DNA of 64,000 bases from a bacterium 1XD42-76 (lineage in GTDB: Bacteria; Bacillota; Clostridia; Lachnospirales; Lachnospiraceae). Positions within the stretch are counted from its first letter, which is position 1, and each line of letters starts with the position of its first letter. The notes beneath the pieces were generated by a model. The model did no database searches and had not been told where the DNA came from. It saw nothing but the letters and a program-made list of their open reading frames with translations. The translations under genes were made by a program, and so were the position numbers. Shown here one piece after another: positions 9,950 through 19,344 of this stretch. The DNA is taken from the NCBI GenBank assembly GCA_009917545.1, contig QZDW01000003.1, forward strand, positions 1 through 64,000. The letters run 5' to 3'.

Positions 9950-9983
9950 AAAAAAATACTGCCCTGCCTTTTTTAGCAGACAG
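9950..9983 (-). terminator. Terminator of the REC-GGDEF gene
   Basis: Minus-strand hairpin of about eight pairs with one bulge, made by 9975-9983 and 9958-9966, followed by seven T. Confidence 0.6.
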
Positions 9984-10020
9984 CCTGCTCCGGCCTGCCC
10001 CGGCAGCGTTTAAGTAAAAT

Positions 10021-10941
10021 TTACTTCTTTTCCCAGAACTGATTCATGCGCTCATCTGCCCAGACGACCCGGTTCCGCCCGTTCTTTTTCGCATCATACA
10101 GCATCGTGTCTGCAATTTTCAGGTAAAGATCATAGGAGCTTTCTGTCTCCGGAATCACGGTAACGCCTCCAATACTGACAGTAACCCATTCTGACACGGA
10201 TGGGTCATGTGGAATATGGAGATTTTCCACTGCCTGCCGGATCTTTTTCAAATGCCCGAATGCCTGCTCCGAGCTGTCCCCAAGAAGAAACGCGATGAAC
10301 TCCTCGCCGCCATAGCGGGCAAGAAAGTCTGTCTGACGCTGCAAATGGGAAGCTGCTGTCTGGGCTACGGCAGAAATTACTTTATCGCCGGCAGGATGGC
10401 CGAATACATCATTGTATACTTTGAAGCGATCAATGTCAAACATGCAGATCGAGAGCGGAGCGTGCAGCCGGACAGCTTCCTTCCACTTGGAAATACCGTT
10501 CTGCTCATACCCGCGGCGATTGGCAATCCCTGTCAGCTGATCGGTCATGGACTGTTGTTCAATCTGCTTACGGTACTGATACAGCTTAATATGTGTGCTG
10601 ACTCTCGCCTTGACAATCATGGGATTAAATGGCTTTGTAATATAGTCAACAGCTCCCAGGATGAGCCCGCGCTGCTCATTGGCTGCATCGGAAAGGCCGG
10701 TAATCAAAATGACCGGGACATTCTGGGTGATGATCTCTTCCTGCAATTTTTTTAACAGTGTGAAGCCGTCCATACCCGGCATTACCACATCCAAAAGGAT
10801 AAGTGAGAAATTCTCAATACCCGCAAGGCGCAGCCCGTCTTCTGCCGTCTGAGCGATGGTGATGTCATACTCATCATGCAGTATGTTTTTCAAATGGGCT
10901 GCCTGCAAGGCGCTGTCATCCACAATTAATACTTTTTCCAT
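10021..10941 (-). CDS. Response regulator with diguanylate cyclase (REC-GGDEF) output
   Basis: Residues 1-120 are a receiver domain with the phospho-acceptor in LILLDVVMPGMDGF near residue 53 and the conserved Lys in ITKPFNP near 103. Residues 135-300 are a GGDEF domain with the active-site motif GGEEF near 214 and DIDRFKVYND. It should make cyclic di-GMP when phosphorylated. No RxxD inhibitory site is obvious just before GGEEF. The upstream ATG (10947) sits one base from AAGGAG, so the ATG at 10941 is the start. It lies 87 bases after an XRE gene and in the same orientation as a chemoreceptor and solute-binding lipoprotein, suggesting a shared sensory role. Confidence 0.9.
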   Translation of the reverse strand: MEKVLIVDDSALQAAHLKNILHDEYDITIAQTAEDGLRLAGIENFSLILLDVVMPGMDGFTLLKKLQEEIITQNVPVILITGLSDAANEQRGLILGAVDYITKPFNPMIVKARVSTHIKLYQYRKQIEQQSMTDQLTGIANRRGYEQNGISKWKEAVRLHAPLSICMFDIDRFKVYNDVFGHPAGDKVISAVAQTAASHLQRQTDFLARYGGEEFIAFLLGDSSEQAFGHLKKIRQAVENLHIPHDPSVSEWVTVSIGGVTVIPETESSYDLYLKIADTMLYDAKKNGRNRVVWADERMNQFWEKK

Positions 10942-11028
10942 ATACATACTCCTTGTTTAAGCTGTCGGAACTGACTGCTCAACAGCGTAATTTTCCTGAA
11001 ATCGTAAGAGGGGAGTTTTAGGTTCGTG

Positions 11029-11370
11029 TCATTTCTCCGTATGCTTCTCTTCACTGCGCGCCAATACGGCATGAATCATTGTGGCGGCGATTTCCTGCTG
11101 GCCGGGGGATACATTTTCCCACAGCAGGGTCAGCTCCTGGATCCTGCTGACCTCGTTCGCATCCAGTACATCCCGGAGGAGATAGTCAGGAGAAATTTTT
11201 AATGCGTTGCAAATATCAATAAATACAGGCAGACTGGGCATTTTGGTCCCGCCTTCGATCTGCCTGAGATACGTTGCATTGATATTGCATACTTCGGAAA
11301 GCTTATCTGCCGTCAATCTGCGATCTTTCCGTACTTCATTGATTCGTCTGCCTAACCCGTTTTTTTTCAT
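11029..11370 (-). CDS. XRE-family HTH transcriptional regulator
   Basis: Small 113-residue protein. Residues 5-65 form a Cro/C1-type helix-turn-helix (LGRRINEVRKDRRLTADKL, then NATYLRQIEGGTKMPSLPV). The C-terminal 40 residues are a helical tail, probably for oligomerisation. A TTG two codons upstream is possible, but AAGG is spaced seven bases from the ATG at 11370. It precedes the REC-GGDEF gene on the same strand and may be co-transcribed with it. Target unknown. Confidence 0.85.
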   Translation of the reverse strand: MKKNGLGRRINEVRKDRRLTADKLSEVCNINATYLRQIEGGTKMPSLPVFIDICNALKISPDYLLRDVLDANEVSRIQELTLLWENVSPGQQEIAATMIHAVLARSEEKHTEK

Positions 11371-11552
11371 CACCAAACCTTACTTTGTGTGCTGATAGCT
11401 TTTTATTGACCTTAAGCCTACAATAAGAATGTAGTTTCTAATAGCCTCTAAAAGACTATGTAATATAAGCTGTTTGTTTTTTTGGGATGCCTTGTTTTGT
11501 ATAAATCATAGCAACAGCAAGTCATAAACAGACCGCGTGTCAGCTTGCGGAA

Positions 11553-13139
11553 TCATAAGTTCGCGAACACTTCCATCTGCCGCCGCAGCTCCCCGACGAT
11601 TTCCTGGTTGGTATCCATCCGCGCGGTAATTCCGGCCATATCTTCGGCCAGAGTATGCGTACTGCTTGCGGCTCCGGTGAGATCAGGAAGGGCCCCGTCT
11701 ATGGCTCCGGAAATGCCGGCAATGGAAGCTGTAATTTCATCCATTGCATTCCGAAGGCGTTCGGTTCGCTGATGAAATTCCGCCATCGAGTGTTCGATAT
11801 AGACGGAGTCCTTTCGGTACTGCTGTCCGGACTGGACGGACAGCTCAAATTGTGTCAGGATATTCTGGCTGAGGTAATCGACCAGGTCACGGGCGCTTTC
11901 CGAAAGATAGTTCACTGCTCCGGTGACAACAGCGCTGACCTCCTGGATATGAACTGCAGTTTCGGCACAGGAATCGGCAAGCCTGCGGATTTCCTGCGCA
12001 ACGACGGAAAACCCTTTTCCCGCCTCCCCGGCCCGTGTTGCCTCAATCGTGGCATTGACGGCAATCAGGTCAGTGGAGGAGGAGATCGAGAGGATGTCAT
12101 GAATCAGAAGATCAATCTGATTTACGCTCTGGCTCTTTTGGATTGCCTCGTTGAGTACTGCCATGATCTCTTCTGTCTTGGCAAGGACATTTTCCTTATT
12201 TTCCTGTGCGGAGCGTTCCATTTTCTCTGCCCGTCCATGCATGCTGACAGAATAACCGGTGATAGCGGAACACTCTTCACTCATTTCTTTGGCATCGCCC
12301 TGCGTACCGGATGCGTTCCTGTGTATCGCAGAGGCATTGCCTGCGATTTCTTCAAAGACAGCGGAGAGTTCGTCGGTCAGTCCGGACAGCTTATGTACAT
12401 TATCATGAGACGCTTTGGTCCTCCTTCGGACTTCGCCTACAACGCCGTTAATGCGTTCGGAGCTGTCCTTCAGCATCTGCATGGCATCCCGAATCGGGGC
12501 AATTACATATTGTTTGATGATACGGAAGGCAGCAAGCACCAGGAAAAGCCCTGCTGTCAGGGTAACAGCGCTGATTGCCAGAGAAATAAGGTATACGGCA
12601 GAAAGGCGTCCACGGGCCGCATTCGCCTGAGCATTGACGGACGCATAAAGAGTGCTAATTTTTTCTTCTGCCGCGCTGCTCCAGCGGGCAACGTCGCCAT
12701 TCGCCAAATCGTACGCCTCTTTTGTCTTGCTGTCTGCACTGGCGCAGACCAGGAAAACGAGGGAATGCTTAAAAGAGTCATAATGGTCCAGGAGAGCCTG
12801 ATAAGTCTCCTGATCGTTTGGGGCGATGAAGGATGCATAGTCTGAAAGCTTTTGGTCAAGATTTGCCTCCTCCTCCTTTATTTCCCCTACCAGTTTTATC
12901 ATCGTGGCATGATCTGCCGCTACAATATGTGACAGAGCCAGACGGTGGATATTCATCATCGAGTGCCGGATATCCTCCAGATGCGTTTCACTGACCATAT
13001 AGTTGTCAACAATAATACCTGCACTTGCATTGACGTTATGAATGCTGAACGCCGCCAGAAGATTGGACAGCAGCGTAATCAGCCCCAGCAGGATAATGGG
13101 CAGAATCAGTCGCTGCTGCAGTGTCAGCCTGCCTTTCAT
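11553..13139 (-). CDS. Methyl-accepting chemotaxis protein with four-helix-bundle sensor
   Basis: Membrane receptor of 528 residues. Membrane segments lie at about 11-33 and 181-205, with a roughly 145-residue extracellular helical domain between them resembling 4HB_MCP. A HAMP-like linker follows, then the cytoplasmic coiled coil. The hairpin tip is divergent: STDLIAVNATIEATRAGEAGKGFSVVA near 355-380, where typical receptors read QTNLLALNAAIEAARAGE. No che or flagellar gene is in the window. It starts 60 bases after the stop of a solute-binding lipoprotein gene. The inferred role is detecting the ligand-loaded lipoprotein at the membrane. Confidence 0.88.
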   Translation of the reverse strand: MKGRLTLQQRLILPIILLGLITLLSNLLAAFSIHNVNASAGIIVDNYMVSETHLEDIRHSMMNIHRLALSHIVAADHATMIKLVGEIKEEEANLDQKLSDYASFIAPNDQETYQALLDHYDSFKHSLVFLVCASADSKTKEAYDLANGDVARWSSAAEEKISTLYASVNAQANAARGRLSAVYLISLAISAVTLTAGLFLVLAAFRIIKQYVIAPIRDAMQMLKDSSERINGVVGEVRRRTKASHDNVHKLSGLTDELSAVFEEIAGNASAIHRNASGTQGDAKEMSEECSAITGYSVSMHGRAEKMERSAQENKENVLAKTEEIMAVLNEAIQKSQSVNQIDLLIHDILSISSSTDLIAVNATIEATRAGEAGKGFSVVAQEIRRLADSCAETAVHIQEVSAVVTGAVNYLSESARDLVDYLSQNILTQFELSVQSGQQYRKDSVYIEHSMAEFHQRTERLRNAMDEITASIAGISGAIDGALPDLTGAASSTHTLAEDMAGITARMDTNQEIVGELRRQMEVFANL

Positions 13140-13199
13140 GTAATCGCCTCCTAAATGTCTTTCTTTTCATAAGCGCTGAAGATTGTCAACGAGGATAGT

Positions 13200-14435
13200 T
13201 TAACGTGCCGTCACATCATCAACCAGACGGTCAAGCTGCTCCTGGAGTGATGTGCCGGAGGAATTTCCTTCTGCCATGTTTTGGGCAAAGGCGGAGACAG
13301 GATCCCAGAATTTTCCGCCTATACGCTGGAGCTGGGAAAATTCCGACTGCGCCAGTAATGCAGCAATAGCGGGGGACTCCTGAACTGCCGGAGAGCCTGC
13401 TGCTTTTATATTAGACGGCCCCTGCCCGCGCAGCTCAAAACGGCGCGTCTGGCTGCTTTCGCTGCTGATCCATTCAGCGAGCTTTACGGCCCACTCTTTA
13501 TGCTTTGAGTAGGCATTGACCCCGATCAGTTTACAGCCGGAAAAGGAGGCCATTTGTATCTGTTGATTTCCACAGGTATAGGACGGGAGCCTGGCAGCCC
13601 CGGTATTTCTGCCCCAGGCTTTTTCGATTGCAACGCTGTTCCATACACCGCTGACTCCGGCGATAATGGTTCCGTCCTGTACACCGGCCAGAAAATCGGT
13701 ATCAGTGAGGCTTGCAAACCCTGTGCTGGCGGCAATCTCCATCATGGCCCGGGCGACATCGACTCCCCGGACAGGGCCGTCAGTACTGTTCCAGGTGCAG
13801 TAGTTGGTCAGGCCGTCCTCATTCAGGCCTACCGTGAGGCCGGTATTACCAAAAAAGGCGTAAACATACCAGGCTGAGGACCAGTCCATTGTCACCAGTC
13901 GTTCGTTTTCAGCAGCGATTTCCACCATTCGGTTCAGGCTTTGAATATCTTCATCCGTAAACCAGGCTTTATTGTAATAGAGAAAATAGCCGTTGTCAGC
14001 TGTCAGCGGGTAGGCATAGAGAGTATTGTTTACAGATGCCGCGTCAATCGCCGCGGAAAGATTGGAGGCGCGGATTTCCTCCGGGTTCTCGACCGGCTCC
14101 AGCGCTCCGGCAGCAGCAAGAGCCGCTACCTGGTCGTCGGCAAAGGCAAATACATCTGCGCCGCCCTCCAGATTCTGGAGCAGGGCATCCTTACAGCTGG
14201 ATTCGCTCTGGGGCTGGTAGGTGATCTGAAAGGAAGCCTGGCCGGAATAGTGGGACTGGAAGGCAGAGAAAAGCTCCTTTAAGAGTGCTTCGTCCTCCTC
14301 TCCGCCCCATACAGTCAGGGAAATGGTAGATTCTGGTACTGTCTCCGCGGCGGGAAGCGGTTCCTGCCTGCTGCAGCCATTACACAATAAGAGGCTGCCG
14401 ACTGCCAGTAAGAGAGAAATGTAGTTCCTTTTCAT
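13200..14435 (-). CDS. Extracellular solute-binding lipoprotein (ABC family 1-like), orphan
   Basis: Signal peptide MKRNYISLLLAVGSLLL followed by a lipobox cysteine at residue 21 (CNGC), so a lipid-anchored extracytoplasmic protein. The remaining 390 residues resemble sugar-type solute-binding proteins: ISLTVWGGEEDEALLKELFSAF opens the mature part, and later FADDQVAALAAAGALEPV, ADNGYFLYYNKAWF and MASFSGCKLIGVNAYSKHKEWAVKLAEW follow. No ABC permease or ATPase is nearby. The next gene is a chemoreceptor. It is more likely a sensory ligand-presenting subunit than a transport component, but a distant transporter cannot be excluded. Confidence 0.88.
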   Translation of the reverse strand: MKRNYISLLLAVGSLLLCNGCSRQEPLPAAETVPESTISLTVWGGEEDEALLKELFSAFQSHYSGQASFQITYQPQSESSCKDALLQNLEGGADVFAFADDQVAALAAAGALEPVENPEEIRASNLSAAIDAASVNNTLYAYPLTADNGYFLYYNKAWFTDEDIQSLNRMVEIAAENERLVTMDWSSAWYVYAFFGNTGLTVGLNEDGLTNYCTWNSTDGPVRGVDVARAMMEIAASTGFASLTDTDFLAGVQDGTIIAGVSGVWNSVAIEKAWGRNTGAARLPSYTCGNQQIQMASFSGCKLIGVNAYSKHKEWAVKLAEWISSESSQTRRFELRGQGPSNIKAAGSPAVQESPAIAALLAQSEFSQLQRIGGKFWDPVSAFAQNMAEGNSSGTSLQEQLDRLVDDVTAR

Positions 14436-14494
14436 AATTGGTGAAATGAATGCTCCTTTCCTGATTCTGCAATGGAATTCATTACGTTAATGTC

Positions 14495-14523
14495 ATCATA
14501 GCATGATTGTGCCGTTTGGTCAA
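14495..14523 (-). promoter_or_regulatory. Promoter of the lipoprotein-chemoreceptor operon
   Basis: Minus strand: TTGACC, exactly 17 bases, then TATGAT, 60 bases upstream of the lipoprotein start. Confidence 0.75.
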
Positions 14524-14785
14524 ATATGGATTTTGTAGCATATCAGCAGTCTGCCCAAAAGGAGATGACGATTCAGACAAAATTGCCCTTAAAGCCTGTT
14601 TTTGCTTGAATTTGAGGGCACTTGGAAGATAATGTGCGACGATATGTTTGTGAAATCCGGAGTGCATTAAGAGGAACGGCAGATATATAAAAATGCTGCA
14701 AAGTTTTGATTGTAAAGCATGGATATATATGGTATATTGGTTTCATATGATATATATTTTAAACATGGGTTTCAGGTTATTGCCG

Positions 14786-15071
14786 ATAAGGAATGTTATC
14801 AGAAGGAAATCGTATTATTTTCCCAGTATATTTACTTGTTTCACGCGAAGGAATCCCTCCTTTTTTCCGAGAGCGTCGTTCCGGTTGCGGATTTTTGCAT
14901 GATGAATTTGACAGTGAATACATTTATTAAGGAAAAGACCGGAGAATCGGGTAGATTTTGATGGGAAATGATTGATTTTAAGTAAAAAAAGAAGCGTTTG
15001 CATTTATTCGGCTATCATTCAAACAAATCATAAAATTGCAAGGCTTTGTTACTTCCGATAACATTCCTTAT
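14786..15071. repeat. Inverted repeat pair upstream of the surface-protein gene
   Basis: Arms 14786-14805 and 15052-15071 match in inverted orientation at 19 of 20 bases (core ATAAGGAATGTTATC). They are separated by about 246 bases. Each arm is itself a partial palindrome (GATAA...TTATC), so it could be a repeated operator or the arms of an invertible segment. Confidence 0.5.
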
Positions 15072-15075
15072 ATAA

Positions 15076-15147
15076 AGTAACCTTCATGCGCCCACGAGTG
15101 AGCGCGCCACATGAAAGTAATTCAGGCGCATTTGGTATACCTGAACT
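15076..15147 (-). repeat. Dispersed intergenic element, single inverted copy
   Basis: Read on the minus strand, this resembles the right part of the 107-bp element at 36.0-36.2 kb. Shared features are TTCAGGTAT, AATGCGCCTG, TGGCGCGCTCAC and GGCGCATGAAGGTTACT in the same order and spacing. Confidence 0.6.
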
Positions 15148-15453
15148 TAGTTTCATAGTAAGCCCACAAATATATCATTACTATGAGCTTCACGCGGTCT
15201 GTAAGCAGCTGTGGCAGTTCAGCGCAGCGGTATCTCTCATTCCCGTTTTCTGTACATCTGCCAGGAACATATAATAAAGCCCTTTTACTTATGGCAGCGC
15301 CAGAAATACGGCCTGCGGGGGGATGGAATTGTCCTGTAGATGACAGGGGAGGGGCTTTCAAGACAGGTCGTGAAATGTATCAAAAAAGGAGGCGGTTTTT
15401 TAGGATTTTGAATGTAAGACGGTACAGGAATGATCAATGAATGGAGGAAAACA

Positions 15454-18078
15454 ATGAAAAACAGCAAAATAAAACAGCTCCTTGCATGGGGGCTGGCAGC
15501 CGGTTTGACGGTCTCCAATCTGGGAACGGCTTTCGCGGCATATCATGTAGGAACGCCTGGCGCATCCGAGCGGGATGAGGTCATCTCTCTCACCTTAAAC
15601 GGAGAGGGAGGAAGATTTACAGTAACACCCAGCGGCTCCAATGCGGCAGAAAAACTTACCAGTGTAGTAATCGAATCTGAGGCGAATAACACTGACGGCA
15701 GTAATTATTATGCGCCGTTCGGTGCGTTTTCACTGGCATCCGGCAGCAATGCCGACTACAATTTTATTCTTGATGGTCCGGATGTAAAGCCGGTATCCCA
15801 ACCAGGCGTATCGTTTGACGGCTGGTATGGAAGCCTTATGGATCCCGCGTCAAAACTGAACGAGGATACGATGGTCTACAGTGGGGCGCAGGTAAATGCA
15901 AGATGGGTAGAGAAGGTAGAGACGCCGGCGGAGCTTGAAAAGGACGTGAAAAATGTTGAAGTCAGCGGCCTGAAAGACGTCAGGATTACCGCGGTGGAGA
16001 ATGCGGCCCAGAAAGAGCAGATCGAGACGAATCTTGCGAGACTGGCTCTGGAGAGCGATCAATCAGTCAGCTATGAGGTGACAGGGACGCCGGTGCTTTT
16101 GGATATCAAGGCGCAGACAGTGGACTCCAGTAAGCCTGGTCTGATTACGATGCAGATTCCGGAAAGCCTTGCATGGGAGAATGCAGAAGAGGACGATGTG
16201 ATTCTGGTAATGCATTTTGCAGAATCCGGAGATACGCTGGCAGAAAAGGACGGGATGCAGACAGCAGTGATTGATGACGAGAAACAGACGATGACGTTCC
16301 GTGCATCCTCTTTCAGCCCCTATGCTATCGCACGTGCGAAGGAGAATAAGACTGCTACGGTTCTGGTTGAGAATGTAAAGGGCGGCGCCCTGATTGCGTA
16401 TAGCAGGGACAATGACGGAAAGGTCACGCTGGTTCCGATCGGGGAAGAAGTCGCTGTTCCGGAAGGGACAGTCCTGCATGTGGAAGAGTCTGCTATGTAT
16501 ACAGCGAAAGGCGCCACAAGATTAAAGCAGAATGAGGCGGGGGCCCGGATCATCTGTGTCGAGCAGAATGGCGTTAAGGATACAGAGCATGTGGTCTACG
16601 AACCAATCACGGTGACTGGCAGGACGGTACTTTCAGCGGAGTTCGTCCCGCAATCTTCAGACGAAGACAGTAAGGATGAGATTGCAGATCGCTACTACTG
16701 GAATCTGAATCCGAGCAGAATGATGGAAGCGGGCTACTATGAGGGTGAGATCCGGCTGTATGAGGTACAGGAAGACGGAAGATCCGTACGGGTTGAGAAC
16801 TTTACCGCCGAACTGGCTGATACAGAGGACTACGCGGCACGCGATAACGATAAGTTTGAGGTTGTCGGAAAGCAGGTCAAGAGTAAGGAAAAACTCGAGA
16901 GTGGAAAGAGCTATCGGATCGCCCTCAATATTTTCCTTCCGGACGGGACTCCGGTCGTCGGATGGTCTGCGGACGATGCAGAGACGCTGAAAGCGCTGGC
17001 ATATGGCGGCAGAACGATTTCTGTCGGTGTGACTTACACTTTCACAGCCTGGATGCTGCAGTATACATACGACGAAGAACATGCAGAGCTTACGTACGAC
17101 GGCTACTATATTGGAAATATCCTTATGGAACGCGGGATTGCCTTTAAGGAAGCGAGAAAGATTGCTTTTGAAGAAAGAGGCATCACAGAAATCGCTATGT
17201 ACGGCCATGAGTTTGACGGCTGGGTAGACGAGCAAGGCACTAAGGTGGCTCCCGATATGAAGCCGACGGAGGATTACAATAATTTCTACGCTACTTTTAA
17301 AGGATATAAGCCGGTGAAGGTGCTTGCTTTAGGCGAGGAAGCCGCAGAACCGAATTTCGTTCTCTACGGTTCCTCCCCAATGAAGGTTGGAGAGAAACAG
17401 GTATTGAGAATCAACGGAACCGATGTGGCGGATGCAGAGAACATCACATGGGAATCTTCGGCGCCTTCTGTCGTTTCAGTAGAAAAGAAAGACAAGACAA
17501 CGGCGACGGCGACGGCCAAAAAGGCAGGGAAGGCGACGATCACAGCAACGATTACAATTGACGGCCAGGATGTCACATGCAAAAAGGAGATCACCGTCGT
17601 GGCAGATGGAAGCCAGGGAACTGGCGGCAGCGGATGGGTGAAACCTGCCGGCAGCGGCTCGTCCTCCCAGAGCGGTACAAGCACTGTCGGCGGCTGGACA
17701 CGCGATACCCGCGGCTGGAGATATCTGGCAGCGGACGGCACAGTGCTCAAGGGCCAGTGGGAAATGATTAAAAACGTATGGTACTATTTTGGTGCAGACG
17801 GTTATATGCTGACCGGCTGGCAGTTCATCAATGGGAAGTGGTATTACCTGAATGAAGCTGAGTCCGGAATGGGCGCAATGGTAACAGGCTGGCATCAGAA
17901 CCTGCAGGGAACCTGGTTCTATCTGGGCGCAGACGGCGCAATGCTGACCGGCTGGCAGCTGGTTAACGGCGTATGGTATTATCTGAACACAGGTTCTGAC
18001 GGTACGGTCGGAGCGCTGGCGGTAAATACCCAGATCGGAGACTACCATGTGGATGCGAACGGCGCATGGATCCGGTAA
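15454..18078 (+). CDS. Secreted choline-binding-repeat protein with Ig-like domain
   Basis: The signal peptide ends at about residue 30 (TAFAA, then YHV). The first 600 residues contain beta-rich regions of unknown function. Residues near 635-725 look like a bacterial Ig-like (Big_2) domain (MKVGEKQVLRI, WESSAPSVVSVEK, KKAGKATITATI). After a Gly/Ser linker, the last 125 residues are cell-wall/choline-binding repeats (GWRYLAADGTVLKGQW, WYYFGADGYMLTGWQ, WYYLN) that hold proteins on teichoic acids or glucans. No LPXTG motif or catalytic domain was recognised. GGAGGA is placed for the ATG at 15454, not the upstream ATG at 15430. An extracellular adhesin or structural role is inference. Confidence 0.85.
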   Translation: MKNSKIKQLLAWGLAAGLTVSNLGTAFAAYHVGTPGASERDEVISLTLNGEGGRFTVTPSGSNAAEKLTSVVIESEANNTDGSNYYAPFGAFSLASGSNADYNFILDGPDVKPVSQPGVSFDGWYGSLMDPASKLNEDTMVYSGAQVNARWVEKVETPAELEKDVKNVEVSGLKDVRITAVENAAQKEQIETNLARLALESDQSVSYEVTGTPVLLDIKAQTVDSSKPGLITMQIPESLAWENAEEDDVILVMHFAESGDTLAEKDGMQTAVIDDEKQTMTFRASSFSPYAIARAKENKTATVLVENVKGGALIAYSRDNDGKVTLVPIGEEVAVPEGTVLHVEESAMYTAKGATRLKQNEAGARIICVEQNGVKDTEHVVYEPITVTGRTVLSAEFVPQSSDEDSKDEIADRYYWNLNPSRMMEAGYYEGEIRLYEVQEDGRSVRVENFTAELADTEDYAARDNDKFEVVGKQVKSKEKLESGKSYRIALNIFLPDGTPVVGWSADDAETLKALAYGGRTISVGVTYTFTAWMLQYTYDEEHAELTYDGYYIGNILMERGIAFKEARKIAFEERGITEIAMYGHEFDGWVDEQGTKVAPDMKPTEDYNNFYATFKGYKPVKVLALGEEAAEPNFVLYGSSPMKVGEKQVLRINGTDVADAENITWESSAPSVVSVEKKDKTTATATAKKAGKATITATITIDGQDVTCKKEITVVADGSQGTGGSGWVKPAGSGSSSQSGTSTVGGWTRDTRGWRYLAADGTVLKGQWEMIKNVWYYFGADGYMLTGWQFINGKWYYLNEAESGMGAMVTGWHQNLQGTWFYLGADGAMLTGWQLVNGVWYYLNTGSDGTVGALAVNTQIGDYHVDANGAWIR

Positions 18079-18122
18079 GAATCAAAAATATTTCACAGAC
18101 TGTCAGGTAATGTACAGTTTTA

Positions 18123-18157
18123 GGGGGCCGCGGCTGATACAGCCGTCGGCTCCCTTT
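18123..18157 (+). terminator. Terminator after the surface-protein gene
   Basis: GGGGGCCG-CGGCT pairs with AGCCG-CGGCTCCC around a GATAC loop. The T-tract is short (CTTTC). Confidence 0.6.
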
Positions 18158-18406
18158 CGCATGGCACTCCCTGAGCCCGTTACATTCGCTAAGCGAGCCG
18201 GCGTCTGCACGCAAAGGAAACATTTTTCCTCCGAGTGGTTCTCCCCGATCACAGTTTTGAATTCTCCTTGAAGAACCGAAGTTTTTTCGATATAATATAT
18301 AAAGGCAGGAGATAGGATCAGATATGTAAACAGGTATGGGAATCACAGAAGGAAAGGCAGTCCAAAGCAGGACAGCAGTATACGCAGCACAGAACAGGAG
18401 AACAAT
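18158..18406. other. Intergenic leader of the Rpn-type gene
   Basis: No gene seen. It contains the promoter at 18268-18296 and roughly 100 bases of untranslated leader without obvious structure. Confidence 0.4.
18268..18296 (+). promoter_or_regulatory. Promoter of the Rpn-type gene
   Basis: TTGAAG, 17 bases, TATAAT, followed by an AT-rich start region. Confidence 0.7.
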
Positions 18407-19300
18407 ATGTATAAAGACACGGATACTGAGATTGCATACCAGAACAAAGATATTGTTGCCAAGCTTTTCGGCGAGAGGATGAAAGGGAAAACCCTGTCCC
18501 TTTTCGGGCTGGAGAGCAATTTGAAAGTGGTGGATGTCAAGCCGACGAATCTCCCTGTGGTTCGGGCAAAAGAACTGAGGATGGATAATCTGTTTGAACT
18601 GGAAGACGGGAGTGTGGCAATTCTGGATTATGAGAGCGTCTTCAAAAAAGAAAATTTTATCAAGTATGGCCGCTATATCATGGATGTGTCTGAGCGTTAT
18701 CTGAGAGAGGGAAAAGATCCGGATATTCATATGATCGTACTGTATACAGCGGATATTGAGAATGTGGAGGCGGCTTTTGTAAAGACTGCCTGCCGTATTA
18801 AAGCGGAGGCTGCTTATCTGGTGGGAGTCCCTTCAAAAGAGTGGCTGGGAGAAATAAAAAAGAGCCTTTCCGAAGGTATGATTACGGATGAAATACTGAT
18901 GCGGCTGATCCTTCTTCCTCTGACATATAAAGGGGAAGAGAGGAAGCAGAAAGCGATCCAGACGTGCGTGGAGCTTGCAATCCAGATACCGGACAAGGCG
19001 CAGGAGACGTTTGCACTGGCGGGAATCTTAAGCTTCACAGACAAAGTAATTAATGAGGAAACCAGGAGATATATCAAGGAGGTGTTAGGGATGACGCAGA
19101 TAGGTATGATGCTGGTTGAAGAAGGAATCCAGAAAGGAATCCAGAAAGGAATCCAGAAAGGAATGCGGGAAGAGGCGACTCAAACGGCGATAAATATGTT
19201 AAAATCAGGAAAATTTTCATTTGAGGAGATCAGAAGATATGTTCCGCGGCTATCCATAGACGAAATTCAGGAGATTGCCAGGAAAATGGAGACGGTCTGA
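18407..19300 (+). CDS. Rpn / PD-(D/E)XK nuclease-family transposase-like protein
   Basis: A 297-residue protein resembling the Rpn (YhgA-like, PD-(D/E)XK) recombination-promoting nuclease group common in gut Firmicutes. Residues 40-130 hold the nuclease-like fold, with MDNLFELEDGSVAILDYES giving acidic D and E positions followed by a Lys-rich KKENFIKYGRY. The C-terminal third is helical. At residues 240-251 three perfect GIQK units are encoded by a 12-bp tandem repeat (19124-19159), a length-variable tract in this family. AGGAG precedes the ATG. Whether it is an active nuclease is not shown by sequence; biological role unknown. Confidence 0.7.
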   Translation: MYKDTDTEIAYQNKDIVAKLFGERMKGKTLSLFGLESNLKVVDVKPTNLPVVRAKELRMDNLFELEDGSVAILDYESVFKKENFIKYGRYIMDVSERYLREGKDPDIHMIVLYTADIENVEAAFVKTACRIKAEAAYLVGVPSKEWLGEIKKSLSEGMITDEILMRLILLPLTYKGEERKQKAIQTCVELAIQIPDKAQETFALAGILSFTDKVINEETRRYIKEVLGMTQIGMMLVEEGIQKGIQKGIQKGMREEATQTAINMLKSGKFSFEEIRRYVPRLSIDEIQEIARKMETV

Positions 19301-19344
19301 TCGTTCAGCCGGATCAATTTTTTTGCCGGTTCAAAACCTTCCTC

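Larger units (their letters stand above)
14524..15453. other. AT-rich gene-poor region with a possible small ORF
   Basis: About 930 bases without a recognisable gene. An 80-codon ORF at 14719-14961 (plus strand) has protein-like composition, with alternating hydrophobic stretches such as EIVLFSQYIYLF, but lacks a ribosome-binding site. I do not recognise it; it may be a remnant. The region also carries an inverted repeat pair and one copy of a dispersed element at 15076-15147. A possible promoter for the downstream surface protein (TTGTTA at 15047, 17 bases, TATATA at 15070) overlaps one arm of the inverted repeat. Confidence 0.3.

Noticed and set aside
15122-15440. Small ORFs on both strands before the surface-protein gene
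   Set aside because: No ribosome sites or recognisable features; they overlap a dispersed repeat copy.
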